Shown here: in pieces, positions 41,409-50,700 of the stretch
How the letters are laid out: each line of letters begins with the position of its first letter
Numbering within the stretch: position 1 is the stretch's first letter
NCBI RefSeq assembly: GCF_003202405.1
Contig: NZ_QJHL01000004.1
Coordinates: forward strand, 124,001 to 188,000
Reading direction: 5' to 3'
Source of the DNA: Flavobacterium hydrophilum
Lineage (GTDB): Bacteria; Bacteroidota; Bacteroidia; Flavobacteriales; Flavobacteriaceae
DNA length: 64,000 nucleotides
Translations under genes and position numbers: made by a program
Notes under the pieces: generated by a model
Told to the model about the DNA's origin: nothing
Databases searched by the model: none
What the model saw: only the letters and a program-made list of their open reading frames with translations

Positions 41409-41939
41409 ATGATACAACTTCACGATAAACAATTTGTTCCGTTTATTTCGGCTAAAGAAATTGATTTTGCTTTAACCAAAATAGTCGCTCAGGTAGAAGA
41501 TGATTTTGGAGATGAAACTCCAATTTTTATAGGCGTTTTGAATGGTGCATTTATGGTTGTAAGCGATTTTTTAAAAAAATATAAAAGCCCCTGCGAAGTT
41601 TCATTTATCAAAATGGCTTCTTACGAGGGAATTGAAAGCACAAATTCCGTAAAAGAATTAATCGGAATCAATCAGGATCTTTCAGGCAGAACCGTTGTCA
41701 TAATTGAAGATATTATTGATACAGGAAACACAATCGAAGAATTGAAGCGCTTGTTTAAAGAACGAAATATAAAGCACTTTAAAATTGCAACCTTGTTTTT
41801 TAAACCAGAAGTATATAAAAAAGATATTAAAATTGATTACGTCGGAATCAGGATTCCAAATAAATTTATCGTTGGTTACGGACTAGACTATGATGGATTA
41901 GGAAGAAATTTAACCGAAGTATACAAATTAGCCGAATAA
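41409..41939 (+). CDS. hpt: Hypoxanthine phosphoribosyltransferase
   Basis: 176 residues from the ATG at 41409 (MIQLHDKQFVPFISAKEID); the longer frame to 41331 contains the promoter and is rejected. PRPP-binding motif VVIIEDIIDTGNTI, flexible loop region VSFIKMASYEG, and IRIPNKFIVGYGLDYDGLGRNL at the C-terminus, typical of HPRT. Salvages hypoxanthine and guanine to IMP/GMP. Probably cotranscribed with adk. Confidence 0.93.
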   Translation: MIQLHDKQFVPFISAKEIDFALTKIVAQVEDDFGDETPIFIGVLNGAFMVVSDFLKKYKSPCEVSFIKMASYEGIESTNSVKELIGINQDLSGRTVVIIEDIIDTGNTIEELKRLFKERNIKHFKIATLFFKPEVYKKDIKIDYVGIRIPNKFIVGYGLDYDGLGRNLTEVYKLAE

Positions 41940-42013
41940 TTTTAAACAAACACAACTAAATATTCATTTAAAACTTCTTACATGAAAATAAGAAGTCAAG
42001 TAACACTCACATT

Positions 42014-42586
42014 ATGATTAACATCGTTTTATTTGGAAAGCCGGGAGCAGGAAAAGGAACTCAGGCTGAATTTTTAAAAGAAAAATACAATTTAACACAC
42101 CTTTCAACAGGAGATATTTTTCGTTTCAATTTAAAAAATGATACTGAACTGGGTAAAAAAGCAAGAGGTTTTATGGACAATGGAGAATTAGTTCCTTGCG
42201 AATTAACTACCGAAATGTTAATTGATGAGGTAAAAAAACATCCTGATACAGCAGGGTTTTTATTCGATGGTTATCCAAGAACAATTAATCAGGCTGAGGC
42301 TTTAGACAAATTTTTGCCAACAATTGGTTCAAAAGTTACAGCTACAATCGCTTTAGAAGCTGATGACGAAATTTTGGTAGCTCGTTTGCTTGAAAGAGGA
42401 AAAACAAGCGGAAGAGTGGACGATCAGGACGAAGATAAAATTAGAGTAAGATATCAGGAATATAATGAAAAAACTGCTCCGTTAATTGGATATTACAAAG
42501 AGCAAAATAAATTTCATGCCGTAAACGGTATCGGAACAATTGAAGAAATTACAGAAAGATTAACGTCAGTTATAGATAATTTGTAG
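42014..42586 (+). CDS. adk: Adenylate kinase
   Basis: 190 residues: P-loop FGKPGAGKGTQ (8-18), LSTGDIFRFNLKND, DGYPRTINQAEAL and LERGKTSGRVDDQDEDKIRVRYQEY. The lid is the short form (no zinc finger), as in many Bacteroidota. Catalyses 2 ADP to ATP plus AMP. Its stop codon directly precedes a structured intergenic element. Confidence 0.97.
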   Translation: MINIVLFGKPGAGKGTQAEFLKEKYNLTHLSTGDIFRFNLKNDTELGKKARGFMDNGELVPCELTTEMLIDEVKKHPDTAGFLFDGYPRTINQAEALDKFLPTIGSKVTATIALEADDEILVARLLERGKTSGRVDDQDEDKIRVRYQEYNEKTAPLIGYYKEQNKFHAVNGIGTIEEITERLTSVIDNL

Positions 42587-42739
42587 AAGCTTTTCCAGCT
42601 GTACGTGAAATCCCGATAGCTATCGGGACGCTAAAAAAACTATTTTTCCAAACCATAAAACGAGCTTCCTCCGGTCGCTGTTTTCTGGCAGGAAAAATTA
42701 GTTTTTTTAGCTCCGGGCTTTTCTCTTCCATCTGGGCTA
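42587..42739 (-). ncRNA. Structured intergenic element, copy B
   Basis: Read on the minus strand it begins TAGCCCAGATGGAAGAG and ends CAGCTGGAAAAGCTT. The outer stem pairs 42627-42649 with 42691-42714 (about 20 bp, GCTAAAAAAACTA core). The inner hairpin AGC/GCT closes the loop GACCGGAGGAA (42666-42676 on plus). A TCCCGATAGCTATCGGGA palindrome sits near one end. Loop and ends match copy A; stems differ but pair. Lies immediately after adk. Confidence 0.6.
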
Positions 42740-42798
42740 TGACACGATCAGGGTTACAAATTACATTAACAACTATTATATAACGAACAAGCCACAAA

Positions 42799-44073
42799 TT
42801 GGAAATACTAATAATATTTTTTCTAATACTACTAAACGGAGTTTTCTCGATGTCAGAAATTGCATTGATTTCGGCTAGAAAAAACAGACTTGAAACTGCT
42901 GCAAAAAAAGGAAACAAAAGCGCTAAAACAGCACTAGACTTAGCCAATTCCCCTAACAAATTTTTATCCACAGTACAAATCGGAATTACCTTAATCGGAA
43001 TTTTGACGGGTATTTATTCCGGGGATAAAATCACAATGGATGTCGAAACCTTTGTTAGCGGATTTGAAGTTTTAAAACCTTATGCGCATTCAGTTGCCGT
43101 TGGGATTGTGGTTGTCGTTTTAACTTTCTTCTCATTGGTTTTAGGGGAGTTATTACCAAAACGAATCGGTTTAAATTATCCTGAATCAATTGCCAAAATG
43201 GTTGCGATGCCAATGAAAGTGATTTCAATTGTCACCGCTCCCTTTATTTGGCTGCTTACATCTTCAACAGATTTTTTATTGAATGTATTTCAGATAAAAC
43301 CAACCGCTGACGGAAAAGTTACCGAGGAAGAAATCAAGGCAATCATCAAAGAAGGAACAGAAGTTGGCGAAGTACAGGAAATAGAGCAGGACATTGTGGA
43401 GCGTGTTTTTCATATCGGTGACAGAAAAGTGAGTTCGTTAATGACACACCGTAAATCGGTTGATATGTTACCATTAAATACGGACAAAGCCAAAATAAAA
43501 GAATTGGTACTTCATGATCTTCATACGATTTATCCGGTTTATAAAGACAATTATGATGATATCGTAGGTGTTGTAACCCTAAAAAATATTTTTGCCAATA
43601 TCGAAAAAGACAATTTTGACCTGGCTTCAATAACGTCTGAAGCACCTTATCTGATGGAGCAGACAACGGCTTACAAAGCGTTGGAAAATTTCAAAAAAAC
43701 AGGAGTTCATTATGCCTTGGTTTCTGATGAATACGGTGTTTTTCAGGGAATGATTACCTTAAACGATATTTTGGAAGCTTTGGTCGGTGATGCTTCAGAT
43801 TTTTACAAAGACGAATTTCAATTAATAGAAAGAGAAGACGGTTCATGGCTGGTTGACGGACATTATTCGTTACACGATTTCTTAACGTATTTCGAATTAG
43901 ACGAATTAACAAACGATTACGAAGTAAACACCGTAAGCGGAATGATTATGACAGAACTATCCCACATTCCAAAAGAAGGTGAAAAACTAATCTGGCAAAA
44001 ATTTGTGTTAGAAGTTATAGACATGGACGGTGTGAAGATTGATAAAGTATTAGTAAAAGCTTTAAAAGAGTAG
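42799..44073 (+). CDS. Hemolysin/CNNM family transporter with CBS domains
   Basis: 424 residues. N-terminal DUF21/CNNM membrane domain (EILIIFFLILLNGVFSMSEIALISARKNRLE, LGELLPKRIGLNYPESIAKMVAMPM), then two CBS domains and the C-terminal CorC_HlyC domain (FQLIEREDGSWLVDGHYSLHDFLTYF). Start codon appears to be TTG at 42799, because the first helix begins there and the next ATG (42850) would remove it. Such proteins are Mg/Co efflux-type or related; hemolytic activity is a legacy name. No promoter is clear because the structured element precedes it. Confidence 0.9.
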   Translation: MEILIIFFLILLNGVFSMSEIALISARKNRLETAAKKGNKSAKTALDLANSPNKFLSTVQIGITLIGILTGIYSGDKITMDVETFVSGFEVLKPYAHSVAVGIVVVVLTFFSLVLGELLPKRIGLNYPESIAKMVAMPMKVISIVTAPFIWLLTSSTDFLLNVFQIKPTADGKVTEEEIKAIIKEGTEVGEVQEIEQDIVERVFHIGDRKVSSLMTHRKSVDMLPLNTDKAKIKELVLHDLHTIYPVYKDNYDDIVGVVTLKNIFANIEKDNFDLASITSEAPYLMEQTTAYKALENFKKTGVHYALVSDEYGVFQGMITLNDILEALVGDASDFYKDEFQLIEREDGSWLVDGHYSLHDFLTYFELDELTNDYEVNTVSGMIMTELSHIPKEGEKLIWQKFVLEVIDMDGVKIDKVLVKALKE

Positions 44074-44085
44074 AAATTGAGTTAT

Positions 44086-44222
44086 AAATTATGAGTTAGG
44101 AGTGTTCTTGGACTTATAATTATAGCTTTCAATTAAATATAGATAATAATAAGAGGATAGAGAGTCGTTTTAGTTTGAGTTCAATCTAAAATCTAAAAAT
44201 CTAAAATCTGAAATTCAAAACA
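44086..44222. repeat. Word repeats before obg
   Basis: TTATAAATTATGAGTTAGGAG at 44090-44110 resembles the four-helix-bundle flanks, and CAATCTAAAATC then AAAATCTAAAATCTGAAATTC at 44184-44218 resembles the 9990 repeat. Two repeat families in one 150-bp gap; no gene. Confidence 0.55.
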
Positions 44223-45224
44223 ATGACAGAAGGAAATTTTGTAGATTACGTTAAGATATATGTTTCATCCGGAAAAGGAGGAAAAGGATCTACGCATTTA
44301 CATAGAGAGAAATTTATTGAAAAGGGAGGTCCTGACGGAGGTGACGGAGGTCGCGGTGGACATGTATATTTAGTAGGGAATAAAGGACTCTGGACATTAT
44401 TTCACTTAAAGTTTGCGCGTCACATTAAAGCAGGACACGGTGGAGATGGAGGAGGAGACAGAAGTACCGGTGCAGACGGAGAAGATAAATTTATCGAAGT
44501 ACCTTTAGGAACTGTCGTAAAAGATAAAGAAACAGGTGAAACCTTGTTCGAAATTACTGAGGACGGTGAAAAAAGAATCCTTTCAAAAGGAGGAAAAGGA
44601 GGTTTAGGAAACTGGCATTTTAGAAGTTCAACAAATCAAACTCCAAGATATGCACAGCCAGGTTTACCAGGTGTAGAAATGGACGTAATTCTGGAACTGA
44701 AAGTTTTGGCAGATGTTGGATTGGTAGGTTTTCCAAATGCAGGAAAATCAACTTTATTATCTGTATTGACTTCTGCAAAACCAAAAATTGCCGATTATCC
44801 GTTTACGACTTTAAAACCAAACTTAGGAATCGTAGCTTACAGAGATTTTCAGTCTTTTGTAATTGCTGATATTCCCGGAATTATTGAAGGTGCTGCAGAA
44901 GGAAAAGGCTTAGGTCATTATTTCCTGCGTCATATCGAGCGTAATTCGACTTTACTGTTTTTAGTTCCTGTAGACACGCCGGATATTAAAGCGGAATATG
45001 ATATTCTGGTAAACGAGTTAACGAAATACAATCCTGAAATGCTGGATAAAGAACGTCTTTTGGTAATCTCAAAATGCGATATGCTGGATGATGAACTTAA
45101 AGCTGAATTGAAAACAGAATTAGACGTTGCTTTCAAAGATGTTCCGTATATGTTTATTTCGTCTGTTGCCCAGCAAGGTTTGACAGAGTTGAAAGACAAG
45201 CTTTGGAAAATGCTTAACGAGTAA
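44223..45224 (+). CDS. obg: GTPase Obg/CgtA
   Basis: 333 residues. The Obg domain is Gly-rich (VSSGKGGKGSTHLHREKFIEKGGPDGGDGGRGGHVY), followed by the G domain with G1 GFPNAGKST (about 167-175), DIPGIIEGAAEGKGLGH and SKCDMLDD. No C-terminal OCT extension. Essential ribosome-associated GTPase (family knowledge). Confidence 0.96.
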   Translation: MTEGNFVDYVKIYVSSGKGGKGSTHLHREKFIEKGGPDGGDGGRGGHVYLVGNKGLWTLFHLKFARHIKAGHGGDGGGDRSTGADGEDKFIEVPLGTVVKDKETGETLFEITEDGEKRILSKGGKGGLGNWHFRSSTNQTPRYAQPGLPGVEMDVILELKVLADVGLVGFPNAGKSTLLSVLTSAKPKIADYPFTTLKPNLGIVAYRDFQSFVIADIPGIIEGAAEGKGLGHYFLRHIERNSTLLFLVPVDTPDIKAEYDILVNELTKYNPEMLDKERLLVISKCDMLDDELKAELKTELDVAFKDVPYMFISSVAQQGLTELKDKLWKMLNE

Positions 45225-45244
45225 AAAAAATAATAAGTTTTTTG

Positions 45245-45275
45245 AAGGTGTTCTGTTTTCAGGACACCTTTTTTG
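45245..45275 (+). terminator. Terminator of obg
   Basis: AAGGTGTTCTG / CAGGACACCTT stem followed by a T tract, 21 nt past the stop. Confidence 0.8.
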
Positions 45276-45370
45276 TTTGCAATAATGTTAAATTCGCAAA
45301 ATAACAATAAAATAGGATTGTTGAATTTCATTTTCAATGTAAATTGAGTGTTATGATTGTGAAAATGAAT

Positions 45371-45378
45371 TATCTTCG
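45371..45378 (+). promoter_or_regulatory. Candidate -7 box (TATCTTCG)
   Basis: Near TAnnTTTG match 22 nt before the ATG at 45401. It excludes the upstream ATG (45344) as the main start. Confidence 0.4.
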
Positions 45379-45400
45379 CAAGACTAATTCAAATATTATT

Positions 45401-47545
45401 ATGAAAAGAATAGTTTTATTTTTAACGATGTGCCTTATGGCATTTCCTGTAAGAGCCGACGAAGGAATGTGGTTCTTAATGTTTATCGAAAGGCTGAACC
45501 ACAGAGATATGCAGAAAATGGGTCTGCAACTCACAGCCGAAGAAATCTACAGTATCAACCACCACAGTTTAAAAGATGCTATTGTGCAGTTTAACGGAGG
45601 CTGTACTGCTGAAATCGTTTCTAAAAGCGGTTTGGTTTTGACTAATCACCACTGTGGTTACGACGCCATTGCAGAACTTTCAACTGCTGAGCAAAATTAT
45701 TTGAAAGATGGTTTTTGGGCAAAAGAAAAAAGTGCCGAGATGAAGCCAAAATCACTATACGTTCGTTTCTTTGTACGTATGGATGATGTTTCGAAAAGAA
45801 TTTTGTCAAAAGTAAATCCTACAATGACAGAAACGGAAAGAAACAAAATCATTCAGCAGGAAATTGCTTTGATCGAAAAAGAAAACAACGAAGGCGGAAA
45901 ATATACGGTTTCTGTTCGTCCTTTCTTCCAGGGAAATGAATATTATTATTTCGTTTATCAGGATTATAAAGATGTTCGTTTAGTAGGAACGCCTCCTGAA
46001 AGTGTGGGTAAATTTGGTGGAGATACAGACAACTGGGAATGGCCACGTCAGACAGGAGATTTCTCTATGTTCAGAGTGTATGCTGACAAAGACGGAAATC
46101 CTGCAGAATATTCTAAAGACAATGTACCATTACAGCCAAAACATTATCTGCCTGTAAGCATTAAAGGTGTAAAAGAAAATGATTTTGCTATGATTTTAGG
46201 GTATCCGGGAAGAACAAACCGTTGGATGCCGGCTGGCGGAATTGAGCAAAATATTAAATATGCTTATCCTGCCTGGGTTGAAGGTGCAAAAACCGGAATG
46301 GATGTAATGAAAAAGTATATGGATCAGGATGCAACAGTTCGTTTGCAATATGCTTCTAAATATGCTTCAACTGCCAACTACTGGAAAAACCGTCAGGGTA
46401 TGATTGATGCGTTGACAAAAGCCGGAACAGTAGATGTAAAAGCGGCACAGGAAGATAAGTTCTACGAATGGGCAAGTAAACCTGCTAATAAAGAAAAATA
46501 CGAAAATGTAATTCCAACAATCAATGACTATTACAGAGAGACAAATTTAAAAGCAACTCACGATAATTATTTGATCCAGCTTTTACGTACTTCAGCTCTT
46601 GCAACGGGACCTGCAAATTTAGGAAATGCATTAATTGCATACTCTAAAGAAAATGATGCTAAAAAAGCAGAAATGCTGCCTAAAATCAACGCAATGGTTG
46701 AGGATATTTATGGTGAATTTTATGCTCCGTTAGAAAAAGATGTATTGGCGGCACAATTAAATTTATATGCTTCAAAAGCTGCTGAATATGGATTGGCGCC
46801 ACAAATAGCTAAAATGAAATCGGCTAATAACGGTGATTTTACTTCTGATATAGCTAAAGCGACTGAAACCAGTTTTTTTGCATCTAAGGAAAAAGTTTTA
46901 GAATACATAGCAAGCCCAAAACCGGCTGCACTTCCAATAGATCCTTTGTATATTATCTCTACTGATTTGTTAACAAAATATCGTGCTAAAACAGATGATC
47001 AGGCAAAAGCTGATGATGGTTTTGCAACTGCTTACCGTGTATTGGTAGAAGGGTTAAGAGAATCAAAGTTAAATACAGTTAAATATCCGGATGCAAACTC
47101 TACTTTAAGATTAACTTACGGAAAAGTTCGCGCTTTGCCTGCAGATCCTCGTAATGATGCTAAGATCAACAATTATACAACCATGGAAAGCATGGTGAAA
47201 AAGTATAAAGCAGGAGACCAGGAATTTGATTTGCCGGCTCGTTTATTAGAATTGAACAAAGCGAAAGACTTTGGTCAATATGCCGATAAAGCAGGTTACA
47301 TGCCGGTAAACTTCTTGACGGATAATGATATCACAGGAGGAAATTCAGGTTCTCCGGTTCTTAACGGAAAAGGAGAATTAATTGGAATTGCTTTTGACGG
47401 AAATATCGAAGCGATGGCAGGTGACGTAATTTTCGATTCTAAATTACAAAGAACCATCAACGTAGATATTCGTTATGTACTTTGGATTATCGACAAATAC
47501 GCCGGAGCAAAAAATATTATTGATGAATTGACTATTGCAAAATAA
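45401..47545 (+). CDS. S46 family dipeptidyl-peptidase (DPP7-type)
   Basis: 714 residues from MKRIVLFLTMCLMAFPVRA (signal peptide). Catalytic triad: His about 83 in TNHHCGYDAI, Asp in FGGDTDNWEWPR (about 208-215), and Ser649 in GGNSGSPV. The S1-site segment IGIAFDGNIEAM has Gly where DPP11 has Arg (FDR), so DPP7-like specificity for hydrophobic/aliphatic P1 residues is likely rather than Asp/Glu. Periplasmic exopeptidase of amino-acid-using Bacteroidota. Length is as in Porphyromonas DPP7. Confidence 0.93.
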   Translation: MKRIVLFLTMCLMAFPVRADEGMWFLMFIERLNHRDMQKMGLQLTAEEIYSINHHSLKDAIVQFNGGCTAEIVSKSGLVLTNHHCGYDAIAELSTAEQNYLKDGFWAKEKSAEMKPKSLYVRFFVRMDDVSKRILSKVNPTMTETERNKIIQQEIALIEKENNEGGKYTVSVRPFFQGNEYYYFVYQDYKDVRLVGTPPESVGKFGGDTDNWEWPRQTGDFSMFRVYADKDGNPAEYSKDNVPLQPKHYLPVSIKGVKENDFAMILGYPGRTNRWMPAGGIEQNIKYAYPAWVEGAKTGMDVMKKYMDQDATVRLQYASKYASTANYWKNRQGMIDALTKAGTVDVKAAQEDKFYEWASKPANKEKYENVIPTINDYYRETNLKATHDNYLIQLLRTSALATGPANLGNALIAYSKENDAKKAEMLPKINAMVEDIYGEFYAPLEKDVLAAQLNLYASKAAEYGLAPQIAKMKSANNGDFTSDIAKATETSFFASKEKVLEYIASPKPAALPIDPLYIISTDLLTKYRAKTDDQAKADDGFATAYRVLVEGLRESKLNTVKYPDANSTLRLTYGKVRALPADPRNDAKINNYTTMESMVKKYKAGDQEFDLPARLLELNKAKDFGQYADKAGYMPVNFLTDNDITGGNSGSPVLNGKGELIGIAFDGNIEAMAGDVIFDSKLQRTINVDIRYVLWIIDKYAGAKNIIDELTIAK

Positions 47546-47567
47546 TCTCAATTTAGTTATAAAAATT

Positions 47568-47602
47568 AACCCCGACAGATTTCAAATCTGTCGGGGTTTT
47601 TG
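47568..47602 (+). terminator. Strong terminator of the S46 peptidase gene
   Basis: AACCCCGACAGATT / AATCTGTCGGGGTTTTTG stem with a short loop, 23 nt after the stop. Confidence 0.8.
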
Positions 47603-47620
47603 TTGTTTACATTTAGCCAA

Positions 47621-47712
47621 GTGTCATCCTGAGTCCATTCGGCTTCGCTCAGGATAAACTTAGTCGAAGGTTTGTTACGTCGAGAAGGGCTTCGACTCCG
47701 CTCAGCCTGACA
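47621..47712. repeat. CTTCGCTCAGG palindromic element
   Basis: Two adjacent hairpins: ATCCTGAG / CTCAGGAT around CGGCTTCG, and GTCGAGAAGGGCTTCGAC. The motif TTCGACTCCGCTCAGCCTGACA is a well-known dispersed word in Bacteroidota genomes. Intergenic, no gene. Confidence 0.6.
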
Positions 47713-47739
47713 AAAGGTTATATTAGTGCTTTTTGGAAT

Positions 47740-50700
47740 CTAATTAACCTTCACACGAATTCCTTTCGTATGACTTGCAAATTCCGGAGCATACATGCTT
47801 TGAATTGTTGTAATCCCGTTTGAAAATTCTCCGCTGCTATTGATACGGATATCATATTCTATCACATAAGTTCCTTTATTGACGTGATCAAAGAAAAGGT
47901 GCGTTGCAGCATCTTTTGTACTCATATAATATCCCAGACCATCTTTGTATTTATATTCTGAAAACACATTTACAGGTTCAAAACAGGAAGCTCTCATGTC
48001 TTTCAAATGAATATATTCAGTATTTTCTTTGGCAGAAATAATCAATCTTACCGTTACCAAATCTCCGGTTTTTAATGGATTTTTAGACGTTATTTTTTCT
48101 AATTCGTTTCCTTTTAAAGTACTCTTTTTTAGATATAATTCTTTTGCAACTGATAAAACGGCTCCTGAATTGGTTTTGATTTTATCCAAATCTTCAAAAT
48201 ACTGCCAGTACACACCTCCAAAACCCGGAACTTTAGATTTGTTTTCAATTTTTACAGAAGCCATTTCTTTTTTCACTTCTTGTGCTTTCCAGTTCATTTT
48301 AATGTAACCCGTTGCAGCTTCCTTTTCGTTTTCTGCTAATTTTTTGGTCATAATTTTTTCATCTCCCAGTTTAATAACCGTATTGTCTTTTACACTCAGC
48401 CAATCGGTTCCCTGCATTAATAAAGCGTAAACTGCTTCGGTGGTCGATTTTGTCGTTGGCCAGTTTTTGGTTTGTTTGTTTTTTAAGAGCCAGACTTTCA
48501 TCGCATCAACAGATTTGGTGTCGTTCGTAACTTCAACGAAAGCCTCAATCAATAAAGCCTGAGTTTCAATTGGAGCCTGATACCAATACCAGCCTGATTT
48601 GTTGGTGATCCAGTACATTCCCCAATCTTCATTGTTGGAAGAAGTTTCTTTTAAACTTTCCAAAATTGTTTTGGCGGCCTCTTTTTCGCCATAACGATTT
48701 AGAGTCAAAGCGGTCATCCCTTTTTCGTAAAGAGAGTAGGAAAGCCAATTATTTTTGGCTGTATCCAGATATAATTTTGACGCTTTTTTCAATGTGTCAG
48801 AAAGCGGATATTTCTCCAGATAAAAACTTCTGGCATACAGATAATGCAAATCAAAATACGGATTGATCCAGATTAGTTTATCGGCTTTTTTTAGGTTTTT
48901 GGTTCTGATTTTATAGTATTCCAAAAATTTAGAATCTATATATGGAATTCCGGTTTTTGCAATTTCATCAATTTGCAATGCATTGCCTTTGCTCAATTTA
49001 GACAAATGGCCTAAACCTGACAGAATATGTCTGGTAATATATTCGTTTTCATCGCTTCCGTCAAACCACGAAAATCCTCCTGAAGCTTTTTGTTTTTGTT
49101 TTAGTTTTTGAAAAGTGACTTCCTGTGAAGTTTTCATTTTTTCCAAATCAAATAAAAGGGCCAGATTTTTTTTCTTTTCTTCTTCATTCTGAGCATCTTT
49201 CAGCCATGGTGTTTCGGCCAGAATAATCGATTTTAATTCTTCGTTTTCTTCTAATTTTGAATTCAGTTTTCCGTTTTTTCTCCAGTCTTCAAAAACAGCT
49301 GCAATTTTCGGATTACTTGAAATGATTTCTGATGCTAAAGCATTCGCATAAAAACGGGCAAAAGTCTGTTCGGCACATTCGTGTTCATATTCCATCAAAT
49401 AAGGTAATGACTGAATCGCAATCCATGTTGGATTTGAAGTATACTCTAACGTAAATTGATGATTTTTTAAAGTCGAAGAAGTATTATTTTTCAAATTCTC
49501 AAACGTATATTCTTTGGTTGAATTCTCACGAACCCAAATCGGAATACTTTCTGTAACCAGCATATTGTTGGTTAAAACCGGAAGTATGTTTTCTTCACCA
49601 TCAGAGAAATTACCCGATTTTGCCAAAATTTTATATTGAACTCCTTGTAATCCTTCCGGAATTGTAATTTTCCAGCTAACCGTTGTATTTCCGTAGGCAG
49701 GAATTGTAATGTTTTTTATATTGTCAGCATTCAGCATTTTGGCATCAATGGGCTGCATGGTAGTGGCGTCAAAGAATTGTAAAACTGAGATTCCGGTTTT
49801 GACTTCAGCCGTAATATTCGAAATTTTTGCACTGATCACAATGGTATCTTTTTCCCTAAAGAAACGTGGAAAATTAGGTAAAACCATGAGTTCTTTTTGA
49901 GTCACAACACTTTTTTCCAAATAACCTGAAACAGCATCTTTATTGTGCGCCATCAAACGAAGTTTCCAGGCAGTCAGAGCTTCCGGTGAAGTAAAGTTGA
50001 AACTCACTTTTCCTTTAGAATCTGTTTTTAAATTGGGAAGGAAGAATGCCGTTTCAGATAGATTTTTTCTGGCTTTTACCTGAGTTAATTCTTCTAATGC
50101 TTTTTTGGTCGTAAGAATGATGACGCCGTTTGCAGCTCTGCTTCCGTAAATTGCTGTGGCGCTGGCATCTTTCAGAACATCCATAGAGGCAATATCTGCC
50201 GGATTTATGTTTTTGATGTCATTCAGAATTACACCATCAACAACATATATTGGGGCAGAACCACTATCAATACTTCCTGCTCCTCTAATTTGAATTCCGG
50301 CTACTCTTCCCTCTAAAGCTTCACTAATACTATATACAGTGTTGTCCTCTTCTATGTTTTCTGATTTAATGGTTGTCACAGCTCCGGTTAACATAGATTT
50401 TTTTTGTGTTCCATAACCCACGACAACGACTTCTTTTAAACTATTTTCGTCATCATCTAAAACCACGTCAATGGTTTTTGAGTTTTTGATTATACTATTT
50501 TTACTTTTAAAACCTATCATACTAAAAACAAGCTCTTCCTTTTCAGCAGCTTCAATTTCGTAATAACCGTCAAAATCTGTAGCTGTACTTCTTTGTGTTC
50601 CTTTTACAGTCACAGAAACTCCTGGTAGCGATAAGTTTGCTTTATCAGTGATGTTTCCCGAAATCATCTTGGCATTTAACGGTTTCTTTGCTTTTCTGTT

